From NCBI RefSeq assembly GCF_019511345.1, contig NZ_JAEUAK010000003.1, forward strand, positions 62,001 through 126,000: a stretch of DNA of 64,000 nt. Reading direction: 5' to 3'. A program made the translations under genes and the position numbers. The notes beneath the pieces are model-generated. The model made no database searches, had not been told where the DNA came from, and saw only the letters and a list, made by a program, of their open reading frames with translations. Positions 34,663 to 43,787 of this stretch are shown piece by piece (positions within the stretch are counted from its first letter, which is position 1; each line of letters begins with the position of its first letter). This DNA comes from Rhizobium mesosinicum (GTDB lineage Bacteria > Pseudomonadota > Alphaproteobacteria > Rhizobiales > Rhizobiaceae).

Positions 34663-35304
34663 TCAATAGCTCCCGAATACGGCCTTGAGCTCCGCGACGT
34701 TTTCGGCGGTAAGTATACGTGTGGGCAACCCGCGCAGAGCGACCAAGAGTTTTGCTGTCTCCTCAAGCTCTTCCGCTGCGTAGACGGCCGAGCAGATGTC
34801 CTTACCCGTCACCACCGGTCCATGGTTGGCCAGCAGGACGGCGGCATGTTTTCCACCGAGAGCGCGGATCAGATCGCCTCCCTTCTCGTCCCCTGGGCGT
34901 ACGTAGTCGACAAGCTTCACCCGGCCGACGCGCATGACGACATACGGTGTCAGCGGTGGAATGCAGTCTTCCGGATCGACGTCGCTGAGGCAGGACAATG
35001 CAGTCGCGTAGGTAGAATGAAGGTGAACCACAGCCCCGACTTCAGGGCGGGTTTCGTAGAAGGCACTGTGAAGGAAGATCTCCTTGGACGGCTTGTCGCC
35101 GGAGAGATGACGGCCATCACGAGAGATCTTGCTGATTCTCGCCGGGTCTAGGAACCCGAGGCACGAATTCGTCGGTGTCATGAGGATGCCGTCTTCGACC
35201 GCCGCACTGAGGTTGCCGGCCGATCCCACCGAGAAGCCACGATCGAAGAGCGACTTCGACAGGCGGGCGATATCCTCGCGAATTCTGTTTTCCGAATCGC
35301 TCAC
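34663..35304 (-). CDS. otnC: 3-oxo-tetronate 4-phosphate decarboxylase (class II aldolase family)
   Basis: A 213-aa class II aldolase/adducin-family enzyme. Zinc-binding histidines are seen in VVHLHSTYATAL (about 92-103), with the phosphate-binding GSAGNLSA at 27-34 and LLANHGPVVTGKD near 157. In the DUF1537 pathways OtnC decarboxylates 3-oxo-tetronate 4-phosphate to dihydroxyacetone phosphate. The GTG start overlaps the OtnK stop (GTGA), confirming a coupled pair; L-fuculose-phosphate aldolase is the main alternative and is less likely in this context. Confidence 0.85.
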   Translation of the reverse strand: MSDSENRIREDIARLSKSLFDRGFSVGSAGNLSAAVEDGILMTPTNSCLGFLDPARISKISRDGRHLSGDKPSKEIFLHSAFYETRPEVGAVVHLHSTYATALSCLSDVDPEDCIPPLTPYVVMRVGRVKLVDYVRPGDEKGGDLIRALGGKHAAVLLANHGPVVTGKDICSAVYAAEELEETAKLLVALRGLPTRILTAENVAELKAVFGSY

Positions 35305-36563
35305 TTTGCATTCAACCTTTCGATGGCCTTGGTGAAGAAGTCAGGTGAGCCGAAGTTGCCGGACTTAAGAGCGAGGGCGATGGGCTGGTCGCCGTGCGAA
35401 ACCAGTACAGGGACACCCGGGTCGATTTCCTGCCCGATCGTCAGTGCGCCGAGATCGAGAGCCGAAACCACGGCGCCGGAAGTTTCCCCGCCAGCAACGA
35501 CCAGACGCTTCACGCCGGACTGAACGAGCTTGCGTGCGACATCGGCGAAGAAGTCATCGAGCTTCGCCGCGACCTCTTCGCGACCATACTTGGCCTGCAT
35601 CTGACAAACTTCGTCAGGCGTGCCGGAAGAATAGGCGAGAGGCGCCTTCCCATTGTTCAGCTTGATGAATTCGACGATGTCGTCGGATTTGGTGGCACCG
35701 CTCATGACCTTGTCGACATCGATGGCCAACGTTGGATGGTTCTCCTTGTGGAGATCGATCTGTCCACGGGTCGCTCCCGAGCAGCTTCCCGCAAGGATGG
35801 CCTCGGGTCCCGCGACGCCCACCTGGCCGCCGAAGTTTCCGGATGCGAGGCCGCGCGAGATGAAATTGTTCGGAAGGCCGATTGCGATACCCGATCCGCC
35901 CGTCACCAGCTTATGGTCGGTTATCGCCGAGCCGATCGTGATCAGGTCTTCGTCGGACGTCGCGTCGACAATGACGAACGTGTCATCGGTGGTGGCCAGC
36001 GCGTGTGAGACTGCGGTCATGCCCTTACGGACTGTGGCCAGGCCGATATGACCCACCGTTGCCTTCGTCTGCAGGGCAAGCCAGCGACGAATGTCAGGAT
36101 CCGTCATTGGGGTCAGCGGATGGTTCTGCATCCCCGACTCATTCAAAAGCCGATCCTGGACGAACAGGTGGCCCATGTAGATCGTCCTTCCGGCGCCAGG
36201 AAACGCGGGGCATACAACAACACCCTTTGCACCCAATGCCACGGCAAGAGCTTCGCCAACCGGCCCGATGTTTCCGATCCGCGTCGAGTCGAATGTGGAG
36301 CAGTACTTGAAGACGATCTGTTGGCAGCCCTGGGCAAGCAGCCATTTGAGTGCGCGGAGCGAATCGCTAACAGCTTCCTCGACCGGAACGGTTCGGCTCT
36401 TCAGTGCGACAACGCCGGCTTCGATGTCCACAGCGGCGGCACCTTTCGGAACACCGAGGAACTGCGCGGTTCGAAGGCCGCCGGCCGGTGCCACGCCTTT
36501 AGAAATCGTGTTCGCTATATCGCTCGCGCCGGTGAAGTCGTCGGCGATCACTCCTAGGAGCAT
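35301..36563 (-). CDS. otnK: 3-oxo-tetronate kinase (DUF1537 four-carbon acid-sugar kinase)
   Basis: A 420-aa two-domain kinase. The N-terminal substrate domain opens LLGVIADDFTGASDIANTI and has FKYCSTFDST and VVCPAFPGAGRTIYMGHL. The C-terminal nucleotide domain has VAGGETSGAVVSAL and SHGDQPIALALKSGNFGSPD, the ATP-binding signature of the family. It phosphorylates 3-oxo-tetronate at O4, ahead of OtnC. The ATG at 36563 has AAGGAGG 6 nt upstream, better than an ATG 18 codons earlier. It lies in an operon between the racemase-family gene and OtnC, divergent from the dehydrogenase-ABC block. Confidence 0.9.
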   Translation of the reverse strand: MLLGVIADDFTGASDIANTISKGVAPAGGLRTAQFLGVPKGAAAVDIEAGVVALKSRTVPVEEAVSDSLRALKWLLAQGCQQIVFKYCSTFDSTRIGNIGPVGEALAVALGAKGVVVCPAFPGAGRTIYMGHLFVQDRLLNESGMQNHPLTPMTDPDIRRWLALQTKATVGHIGLATVRKGMTAVSHALATTDDTFVIVDATSDEDLITIGSAITDHKLVTGGSGIAIGLPNNFISRGLASGNFGGQVGVAGPEAILAGSCSGATRGQIDLHKENHPTLAIDVDKVMSGATKSDDIVEFIKLNNGKAPLAYSSGTPDEVCQMQAKYGREEVAAKLDDFFADVARKLVQSGVKRLVVAGGETSGAVVSALDLGALTIGQEIDPGVPVLVSHGDQPIALALKSGNFGSPDFFTKAIERLNAK

Positions 36564-36621
36564 TTTCTTCCTCCTTGGCTGGGCAGCACTCAAGTGGCGT
36601 GCTGCAGCCGATGCCATTTCG

Positions 36622-37287
36622 TTATTTCGTACCGATCAAATCTCGGAGCTTAAGGACTGCCTGCTCCGGGCTACTGAAAACTGGGGTGTCAGTGGACGCC
36701 TGGACATCCGCCAGTGCTCGCGCCATTGAGAACTGCCCAAGCGTTACCGACCGGAAGCCCGACAAGGATTTCGCGGCCTCGGCGATTAGGCGATTGTGGG
36801 TGGCGACGTCTCCCTGACGCACAGCGTCGATCGCTCCGGGTACGAAGACGCTTTCAATCTGTGCGTCAGACCCGCACCGGGCAGCCTCTTCGCGGAATTC
36901 CTGCTCCATGCTCTCCTTCGCAGGCGGGAAGGTATAGAGCATCGCGCTCCGGCCGCCCTCGGCGATTGCCGCAGCGAACATCGCCTCGTTCGGCTTCATT
37001 ACTGGAATGTCGAGCTTGGCCGCGGCGTATTCGATAGCTGGCCCAAAAGCCGAGCAGGTAAAGAGAACCGCGTCGCTTCCAGTCGATGCGCCGTACTTGG
37101 CGAGTGCGGCGATGCGGTCGACTAAAGTGGCGGGTATTTCCGCTGACCGGGCACGATCCGGGGTGAGGCTTTCTTCCAGGATGTTGATAGGCTCGGCCTC
37201 GGGCCATAGGATTTTGAAGGCGTGACGGATTGGGTCCATAGCTACCGGCGTAGCATGAATCAGCGCTATCCTCGGTGACTTCGACAT
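36622..37287 (-). CDS. Asp/Glu racemase-superfamily protein with a single active-site Cys
   Basis: A 221-aa protein of the aspartate/glutamate racemase fold, opening SPRIALIHATPVAMDPI. The first catalytic-position cysteine is present (C78 in LFTCSAFGP). The second, normally in a GC(T/S) motif near residue 185, is replaced by VTLGQFSMA. The standard two-base racemase mechanism therefore looks unavailable; a one-Cys decarboxylase or isomerase activity is possible. The ATG at 37287 lies 13 nt after GGAGG. It is first in the racemase-otnK-otnC operon. It may interconvert acid-sugar stereoisomers, which is a guess. Confidence 0.8.
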   Translation of the reverse strand: MSKSPRIALIHATPVAMDPIRHAFKILWPEAEPINILEESLTPDRARSAEIPATLVDRIAALAKYGASTGSDAVLFTCSAFGPAIEYAAAKLDIPVMKPNEAMFAAAIAEGGRSAMLYTFPPAKESMEQEFREEAARCGSDAQIESVFVPGAIDAVRQGDVATHNRLIAEAAKSLSGFRSVTLGQFSMARALADVQASTDTPVFSSPEQAVLKLRDLIGTK

Positions 37288-37465
37288 GTCGGCTACGTTT
37301 CCTCCAACCGTTTGACGGGAGGAATCTGTTGGCTTGGGAGGTAGGTCCACAAGCCGCCAAGCAGCCGGGGCAGCACGCCTCTTCCAGCGATTCAGATCCT
37401 TCCGCGGTGCGAGGGTGGCTATCGCGCCATCCCAACACCGAAAAAATTCATGATTGACGACTTCG

Positions 37466-37483
37466 CATACCTCATCGTATACG
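37466..37483. promoter_or_regulatory. candidate GntR operator in the racemase/dehydrogenase divergent spacer
   Basis: CATACC-TCAT-CGTATA (37466-37481) matches 10 of the 12 arm bases of the perfect repeat TATACG-N4-CGTATA found at the second GntR gene's own promoter. CGTATACG (37476-37483) overlaps it. It is 31 bp before the GTG of the dehydrogenase and could also affect the divergent otn operon. Confidence 0.5.
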
Positions 37484-37511
37484 GTCAAGTATAAATTGAG
37501 GAGGCGCCACA

Positions 37512-38588
37512 GTGAGAATTGCAGTTTTGCCTGGTGACGACATTGGTCCGGAGATCACGGAAGCCGCGCTTACCGTGTTGAACGCAGCGGACGAGACCTT
37601 CGGCCTCGGGCTGGATTTCGACGTTCATGAAGTCGGGATGGCTTCGCACCGTAAGACCGGTACGACACTTCCCGACAGCGCCGTTCAAGCGACGTTCGAC
37701 GCCGACGGCGTCCTTCTCGGACCGGGCGGTATGACCGCTTATCCGCCGCGCTCCGAGGGCGGCATCAACATCCCCGGTACCATCCGAAAGCAGCTGGACC
37801 TTTACGCGAACCTTCGTCCGGCTCGCGCTAGAAATGGTCTTGAGCGTGCTCGTCAGGGTCTCGACTGCATCCTGGCCCGCGAAAACACAGAAGGCTTCTA
37901 CGCAGACCGCAACATGTTCCTGGGCAGCGGCGAGTTCATGCCGACACCGGACACCGCATTGGCCGTGCGTAAGATTACCCGTCAGGCTTCGCGCCGCATC
38001 GCCGAAAAGGCTTTCGCGCTCGCTCAGACGCGCCGTAAGCATGTGACTGTCGTTGGCAAGCGCCACGTCTTGCAGGTCTCCGATGGGCTCTTCGTCGAAG
38101 AAGCAAAAGCCGTCGCCCGCAACTATCCGGACGTGACTTTTCGCGAAGTCGATATCGATGCCATGGTCGCCGACATTTACACCAATCCCGATCGCTTCGA
38201 CGTGATCCTGATCACGAACATGTTTGGCGACATCCTGTCGAACCTAGCCGTCGCACTTTCCGGCGGCCTTGGTCTGGCTGCGGCCTTGAACGTTGGCGAC
38301 ACCCGCGCCGCCGCGAATGCCGGCCACGGCTCCGCGCCGGATATCGCCGGCAAGTGCATCGCCAATCCGAGCGGCATCATTCTGTCCACGGCAATGCTGC
38401 TGGACTGGTGGGGCGCCAAGCAGGGTGGTGAAAAATTCAACGTTGCGTCTAAGGCAATCGAGCAGTCGCTCGACGTGCTGCTGACCTCCGGCCGACGCAC
38501 TGGCGACCTCGGCGGTAAGCTTAGCACCCAGGAATTCGCCAAGGCGATCGCGGAAAACCTTCGCGAGCCAGTCAAGGCAGCAAGTTGA
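37512..38588 (+). CDS. isocitrate/isopropylmalate dehydrogenase-family enzyme
   Basis: A 358-aa beta-decarboxylating dehydrogenase: it opens RIAVLPGDDIGPEITEAAL, has RENTEGFYADR near 118-128, KRHVLQVSDGLF, the metal site DRFDVILITNMFGDILSNLA and GSAPDIAGK near the C-terminus. Family members act on isopropylmalate, isocitrate, tartrate or D-malate. In a tetronate context a tartrate- or malate-type hydroxyacid is more likely than leucine biosynthesis. The GTG start has AGGAGG 8 nt upstream. It leads a block continuing into an ABC importer and the second GntR gene. Confidence 0.87.
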   Translation: MRIAVLPGDDIGPEITEAALTVLNAADETFGLGLDFDVHEVGMASHRKTGTTLPDSAVQATFDADGVLLGPGGMTAYPPRSEGGINIPGTIRKQLDLYANLRPARARNGLERARQGLDCILARENTEGFYADRNMFLGSGEFMPTPDTALAVRKITRQASRRIAEKAFALAQTRRKHVTVVGKRHVLQVSDGLFVEEAKAVARNYPDVTFREVDIDAMVADIYTNPDRFDVILITNMFGDILSNLAVALSGGLGLAAALNVGDTRAAANAGHGSAPDIAGKCIANPSGIILSTAMLLDWWGAKQGGEKFNVASKAIEQSLDVLLTSGRRTGDLGGKLSTQEFAKAIAENLREPVKAAS

Positions 38589-38667
38589 CTTGAGGACGGC
38601 AGCAGGCCGAGGACCGGCTGCCGTCGCTTCCAGACATAGGTTCAACAGCATCACGGGAGGATACCAG

Positions 38668-39762
38668 ATGCAAACCTTGAAAGTGGCCGCATGTGCGGCA
38701 CTATTCCAGTCCGTAATCGTCGTCGCATTCCCTGCGGGTGCCCAGCAGGCGCCTGAAGGCTACCCCGCCGACTACGCGGGCATCGTCGCCGCCGGTATCA
38801 AAGAAGGTTCGGTGAATGTCTATTCGCCGACCGACTCCGAGCAGGCGGACGGGTTGATTTCCGGCTTTGAAAAGTCTTATCCCGGTATCAAGGTGAAGTG
38901 GAACGATGTCGCCAGCGGCGCGGTCTACAATCGTGTCGTCAGCGAAGCCGCCGCCGGACAGGTCGGTTCAGATGTAGTCTGGTCGAATGGCCTGGACCTC
39001 CAGCTGCAGCTCGTCGAAGAGGGGCACGCGGAAACCTACAAGTCAGTTGAAGCCGCCAACATTCCCGCCTGGGCCCAGTACAAGGATGCGGCCTATTCGA
39101 CGACCGTCGAGCCGATCGTTTTCATGTACAACAACAAGGTCTTCACGGATTCAGTTCCGAAGGACCATAAGGAGCTGGCGGACCTTCTCGCGAAGAAGGG
39201 TACCGAGCTTCAGGGCAAGGTCACGACCTTCGATCCTGAGAAGTCCGCCTCCGCCTACACCGTTATGGAAAACGATGTCGTCCACGACAGCGGCTTCTGG
39301 ACGTTGATCGACGCGTTCGGTAAGGCGAACGGCAAGGTCTACTCGAGCTCGGGTCAGCTCCGCGAGAAGATCCTGTCCGGCGAGCATCCCTTCGGCTTCA
39401 ACGTCAACGGTGCTTATGCAAAGGGCTGGGCCAAGTCCAACCCGACGCTGACCGTGGTGTATCCGGGCGATTACACGATCGCGGCGTCGCGCACGGCGTT
39501 TATCAGCAAGGACGCTCCGAACCCGAACGCTGCGAAGCTCTTCCTCGACTACATGCTGTCCAAGGCTGGACAGACGGCCGTTGCCGAGGCTGGTCTCCCG
39601 TCGGTGCGCAGCGATGTCACCGCCGATAACTGGGACACAGTGAACAAGGAAGCCGGCGGCAAGCTCGTGCCCATCAAGCTCGATATAGCACTTCTCGAGG
39701 GTCTCCAGGCAACGAAGCGCGGCCGGTTCTTCAAGGACTGGAAGAAGGCCCTGAATCAGTAA
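38668..39762 (+). CDS. ABC transporter periplasmic binding protein (iron/polyamine-type fold)
   Basis: A 364-aa class D/type II binding protein. Residues 1-26 are a signal peptide ending FPAGAQQA. The N-lobe reads VNVYSPTDSEQADGLISGFE, and the hinge and C-lobe include VEPIVFMYNNKVF and SASAYTVMEN, as in Fe3+, 2-aminoethylphosphonate and related binding proteins. GGAGG lies 7 nt before the ATG at 38668. The iron-binding tyrosine pair of FbpA is not evident, so an organic ligand is likelier. It is the first gene of an importer with a two-module permease and ATPase. Confidence 0.87.
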   Translation: MQTLKVAACAALFQSVIVVAFPAGAQQAPEGYPADYAGIVAAGIKEGSVNVYSPTDSEQADGLISGFEKSYPGIKVKWNDVASGAVYNRVVSEAAAGQVGSDVVWSNGLDLQLQLVEEGHAETYKSVEAANIPAWAQYKDAAYSTTVEPIVFMYNNKVFTDSVPKDHKELADLLAKKGTELQGKVTTFDPEKSASAYTVMENDVVHDSGFWTLIDAFGKANGKVYSSSGQLREKILSGEHPFGFNVNGAYAKGWAKSNPTLTVVYPGDYTIAASRTAFISKDAPNPNAAKLFLDYMLSKAGQTAVAEAGLPSVRSDVTADNWDTVNKEAGGKLVPIKLDIALLEGLQATKRGRFFKDWKKALNQ

Positions 39763-39783
39763 AAATCCAAGGATCCCTTAGTC

Positions 39784-41471
39784 ATGGCTAGGACCACTGC
39801 CGACGCTAGGGGATTCCGTTTCACCGCCTTGGCGGCGCTCGGAATCCTCGTACTGTCACCCGTTCTTCTGATCCTATATCAGAGCTTCCTCACCGGACCC
39901 TTCTTTTCGGCACTGAGCACGCTGGGTCTAGACGCATACGTTTACATCTTCACTGACCCTGACTTCTACCGTGCGCTCGGTACCACGGTAGTGTTCGCGC
40001 TGGGCACCATCGTTGTCTGCGGCCACTGGGCGCCGTTCTCGCATTTCTTCTGACGCGTACAGATCTCGTCGGCCGACGCTGGCTCGAAGGCGTGGTGCTG
40101 GTTCCGATGTTCCTGTCGGCAATCGTGCTCGGGTTCGGCTATACGGTCGCTGTCGGTCCGACTGGCGTCGTGACGCTGGCTTTCGAGCGCCTCTTCGGCT
40201 TCGTTCCGTGGAACATATACGGTCTCTGGAGCCTGATGTTCATCTCCGGGCTCATGCACGTCCCACACGTCTACCTATATTCCTCAGCTGCCATGCGCAA
40301 TTTGCCCGGCGATCTGGAGGAGGCAGCCCGGACCTCCGGTGCCGGGATCTGGACAGTCGCGCGGCACGTCACTTGGCCGTTGATCATGCCCGCGCTGATC
40401 TTCAGCATCGGTCTCAATGTGATGCTGGCGTTCGAGGCCTTCGGTCTACCGCTCCTCCTCGGTGATCCCGCAGGCGTTCTCGTGCTCACCACTTATATCT
40501 ACAAGCTGACGACGATACTTGGTGTCCCGTCCTATCAGTTGATGGCCGTCGTCGCGGTCGTCCTGCTGGCAATCATCTTCCCGCTGGTCTTCATCCAGAG
40601 AAAGCTGCTCAGCCGGGCCCGCCGTTTCGCGACCATCGGAGGGAAGGGCGCTCGCGTCACCCGGATCCGTCTCGGAAAGAGCGGGCAGATCGCCGCCTGG
40701 ATCGGCATTGGCATCTGGCTTGTGATCTCGATTTTCCTGCCAATCGGCGGCATTGCAATCCGCGCGTTCGTCGACGCGTGGGGCGCTGGTGTCAATCTCT
40801 TCGACCACCTTACGCTGAACAACTTCCAGCAACTCTTCAGCATTGCGGCGCTTCAGCGCGGCATCATAAATACCCTTCTGCTTTCGGTAGCTGGTGGCGC
40901 TCTCGCGGTGGGAGCCTACCTCCTCATCGCTCTCGCCGGGCATCGCTGGAGCGGCCCGGGTCACACGGCGCTCGATTATATGATCCTCATGCCGCGCGCG
41001 TTGCCTGGCCTCATTATCGGACTGGCGTTCTTCTGGATCTTTCTATTCGTGCCGTTCCTGAAGCCGCTCCGGCTGACACTGTTCAGCCTCTTGGTTGCCT
41101 ACATTATCGTTGGCCTCTCGTATGGACTGCGGCTGATCCAGGCCACGTTACTTCAGGTCGCGCCAGAGCTGGAGGAGAGCGGACGATCCGCAGGGGCAAC
41201 GATCAAGCAGACCTGGGCGCGCATCGTCGTGCCGATCATTCGGCCCGGTCTGCTCGGTGCCTGGATCATGATTATGATCATCTTTCTTCGCGAGTACGCC
41301 ACTGGCGTCTACCTGATGACCAACGGCACTGAAGTGGTCGGATCCCTCATCGTCTCGCTTATGGCAAGCGGGTCACTTGACACTATCGCCGCACTGGCCC
41401 TGATCAGCGTCGTCATGACGACTGGCGGTCTGATGCTGGCAAACCGACTGGGAGGTCGTATCCATGAATGA
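39784..41471 (+). pseudogene. two-module ABC permease (FbpB-like) split by a frameshift
   Basis: The first frame, from the ATG at 39784, gives the first helix and EAA-leading region (FRFTALAALGILVLSPVLL, FYRALGTTVVFALGTIVV) and stops at 40053. Near 40020 the homology moves to another frame: PLGAVLAFLLTRTDLVGRRW, then WLEGVVLVPMFLSAI. That frame runs to 41471 with two BPD_transp_1 modules (EEAARTSGAG and a second EAA loop, ESGRSAGATIKQTWARIVVP). One missing base near 40015-40023 would explain it. It is either a real inactivating mutation or a sequence error. The rest of the operon is intact, and the end overlaps the ATPase gene by 8 bp. Confidence 0.82.
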
Positions 41472-42534
41472 CCTGATCGTTCAAGACATCCACATGCATC
41501 TCGGAGCGCTGCACGTCCTGCAGGGAACGTCTTTCACGGCGAGTAAGGGGCAGGTCGTCGCGTTGCTCGGCGCGTCGGGCAGCGGCAAGACCACCCTGCT
41601 GCGGACCATTGCCGGCTTGGAAATCCCCAGCAAGGGCAAGATCGAGATCTCGGGGTCTTCCGTGTTCGACTCCTCGAAAGACCTGCTGCTTCCACCCGAG
41701 CAACGGAACATCGGCCTTGTTTTTCAATCGTATGCACTATGGCCACATAAGACCGTTGCGGAGAACGTGGCTTTCGGCCTCTCGATCCGCGGCACGGACA
41801 AGTCCGAGATCGGCAAGCGCGTTAAGGAAATGCTGGAGAAACTCGGACTCGACCACCTGGGCGACCGCTATCCTTTCCAGTTATCCGGTGGTCAGCAACA
41901 GCGTGTCGCCATCTGCAGGGCGCTCGTCTACCAGCCCAAAGTCATCCTCATGGACGAGCCGCTTTCCAATCTCGACGCCAAGCTCCGCGAGGAAGCCCGC
42001 TACTGGATTCGGAAGCTCATCCTCGAACTGGAACTGTGCGCGGTGATGGTTACGCACGATCAGGACGAAGCGCTGGCCATGGCCGACAACGTACTTCTGC
42101 TGAAGGGCGGCTCGATCGTCCAAAGCGGATCGCCACTGGAAATCTACAGCAATCCGAAGAATCGCTACACGGCGGAGTTCTTGGGCAACAACAACACGCT
42201 CGATGGAAACCTCAGCATCGAAGCGGGAAAGCCGACGGTTTCGGGTCGGACATGGTCGATCTCCGGCGTGATGCCCGAAGGGGTGTCGAACGCCAATGGC
42301 AAGGCAGCGTCGGCGATCGTCCGCGTGGAGAAGATGGCGATCCATGACCAGCCTGGTCCCAATCGGATCGCGGTCAATCTCGACGCGAGCATCTACCTCG
42401 GAAACCACTGGGAATACCGTCTCAGTGCGCCTGGCGTGACGCTGAAGGCCCAGGGCAGCGTTCGTCGCGAGCCGGGAAGCGTGTGGTGCGAACTTCCTGC
42501 TGACGATGTCTGGATCTTTCCAAGGGCATCATAG
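41464..42534 (+). CDS. ABC transporter ATPase (spermidine/iron-type with C-terminal TOBE)
   Basis: A 356-aa importer ATPase: Walker A GASGSGKTT (about 36-44), Q-loop VFQSYALWPH, signature LSGGQQQR (about 141-148), Walker B VILMDEP and H-loop VMVTHDQDEALAMAD. A C-terminal TOBE-like domain from about 245 onwards ends WCELPADDVWIF. It overlaps the permease gene by 8 bp, which indicates coupled translation. It should energise uptake of the ligand of the 38668 binding protein, unless the permease frameshift is real. Confidence 0.92.
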   Translation: MNDLIVQDIHMHLGALHVLQGTSFTASKGQVVALLGASGSGKTTLLRTIAGLEIPSKGKIEISGSSVFDSSKDLLLPPEQRNIGLVFQSYALWPHKTVAENVAFGLSIRGTDKSEIGKRVKEMLEKLGLDHLGDRYPFQLSGGQQQRVAICRALVYQPKVILMDEPLSNLDAKLREEARYWIRKLILELELCAVMVTHDQDEALAMADNVLLLKGGSIVQSGSPLEIYSNPKNRYTAEFLGNNNTLDGNLSIEAGKPTVSGRTWSISGVMPEGVSNANGKAASAIVRVEKMAIHDQPGPNRIAVNLDASIYLGNHWEYRLSAPGVTLKAQGSVRREPGSVWCELPADDVWIFPRAS

Positions 42535-42639
42535 GCCTTCGCCGGGGCTTTGGGGTGAGGGGAGTCCGCCGTGATAATCATGGCGGCCTCCCAATCGATA
42601 TGGCGGGTGATGCCGCACTGCGCTTGCTGCATCGCGGGG

Positions 42640-42655
42640 TATACGATAGCGTATA
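42640..42655. promoter_or_regulatory. autoregulatory GntR operator
   Basis: TATACG (42640-42645) and CGTATA (42650-42655) are perfect inverted copies around ATAG. The site is 27 bp before the GntR ATG at 42682, and a close variant lies at 37466 before the operon. Repeat spacing of this kind is typical of FadR/VanR-subfamily GntR dimers. Confidence 0.6.
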
Positions 42656-42681
42656 ACCGATTAGTTTCCTTGGAAAAGATC

Positions 42682-43347
42682 ATGACCGCTGAGAACCAGA
42701 CCAATTACGAAGTAGCTTACACATCGCTAAAGCGCGACATCCTAGCGGGAAGTTATCGGCCGGGAGTGTCAATCTCGATCGGCGACGTCGAGAAACGCCT
42801 TGGAATGAGCCGCACTCCGATCAGGGTGGCGCTTCAGCGCTTGTCCGAAGAGAAGCTCCTTGAAGTCTTGCCTCGGCAAGGCTTCCGGGTTCCGTTGATC
42901 TCGCGCAAGGAGCTGGCGGACGTCCAAGAGGTGCTCGCCGGCCTCGAGCTGCTCGCGATCGACTGTATTCACGAGCGTTGTTCCAAGGAAGACTTACAGC
43001 CGCTCGTGGATGCCGTCAAAAAGATGCAGACGGCCAACGAAGCTGAGGACCTGAGGCTTTGGTCTGAAGCCGACGCTGAATTTCACGAGGTGCTGCTCGA
43101 ACTCAGCGGCAACGACGTACTCTTCAAGTGCGCCAACCAGTTTCTGGAGCAAATGTGGCGCGTCCGGACGCTGACTCGGATGCTGCGACCGACTCCCGTG
43201 AAGTCGACGGAAGCTCATGCGGCACTTGTCGATGCATTGCTTGCAAAGGACCTTCCTCTTGCGCGTTCTATCCATAGCCAGCAGAGACGGCGAAGTGCAG
43301 GAGAAATTGACGAAATTATTGAGCGCCTTGAGACGAATCTCATTTAA
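42682..43347 (+). CDS. GntR-family (FCD) transcriptional regulator
   Basis: A 221-aa regulator with an N-terminal winged helix (about 10-75: VAYTSLKRDILAGSYRPG, RLGMSRTPIRVALQRL, LLEVLPRQGFRV) and an all-helical FCD domain (about 85-215: EVLAGLELLAIDCI, EADAEFHEVLLELSGN). The frame is open 37 codons further 5', but the repeat at 42640 lies in that segment and the ATG at 42682 is the better start. It is probably a ligand-responsive repressor of the dehydrogenase-ABC block and of itself. Confidence 0.88.
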   Translation: MTAENQTNYEVAYTSLKRDILAGSYRPGVSISIGDVEKRLGMSRTPIRVALQRLSEEKLLEVLPRQGFRVPLISRKELADVQEVLAGLELLAIDCIHERCSKEDLQPLVDAVKKMQTANEAEDLRLWSEADAEFHEVLLELSGNDVLFKCANQFLEQMWRVRTLTRMLRPTPVKSTEAHAALVDALLAKDLPLARSIHSQQRRRSAGEIDEIIERLETNLI

Positions 43348-43358
43348 CCGGGGTACAA

Positions 43359-43374
43359 CGTTATCCGGATAACG
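43359..43374. repeat. 16-bp perfect palindrome downstream of the GntR gene
   Basis: CGTTATCCGGATAACG is a perfect palindrome 12 bp after the GntR stop. It could be a short terminator stem without a T-run or a protein-binding site. The following 400 bp to the SDR relic at 43788 hold no recognisable gene. Confidence 0.4.
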
Positions 43375-43787
43375 CCTAAAAGCGGAGTTATGATTACTAG
43401 CTCCACATCACGGGGATGGTCCGCTGTAGTAATAACCGATACTTCCCAAGACGCTGTCCCTATTAGGGGTCGGAACAAGGCAACATGTCGACTATTGAGC
43501 TGGGCTAATCCGACCTCGGCCCAAATTACGCGGCTGTCAGATAATTTTCGTCCGATCGGCCCTGTGTTTAATTAAGGGGCTGCCCAGCCATCGATCGAAG
43601 CGATCGGTCAGAGCCGCTATTTGCAGGTCTATCCGCCCCTAAGCGCTTCACTTGAAATCGGGAAAGACTACCCGCTTGTCGTCAGGCGTTCTCCGCCCAT
43701 GCTCGATAGGCCTCGTATTTCACAGCACCGGACGCGGTTCGAAGGTCAAGGACCCTATCTTGCGAGGGAAAGCAGAAGGAACACAGA

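Noticed and set aside
43559..43640. Possible insertion-sequence end near a CGATCG-rich segment
   Set aside because: No paired terminal repeat, target duplication or transposase fragment is visible.
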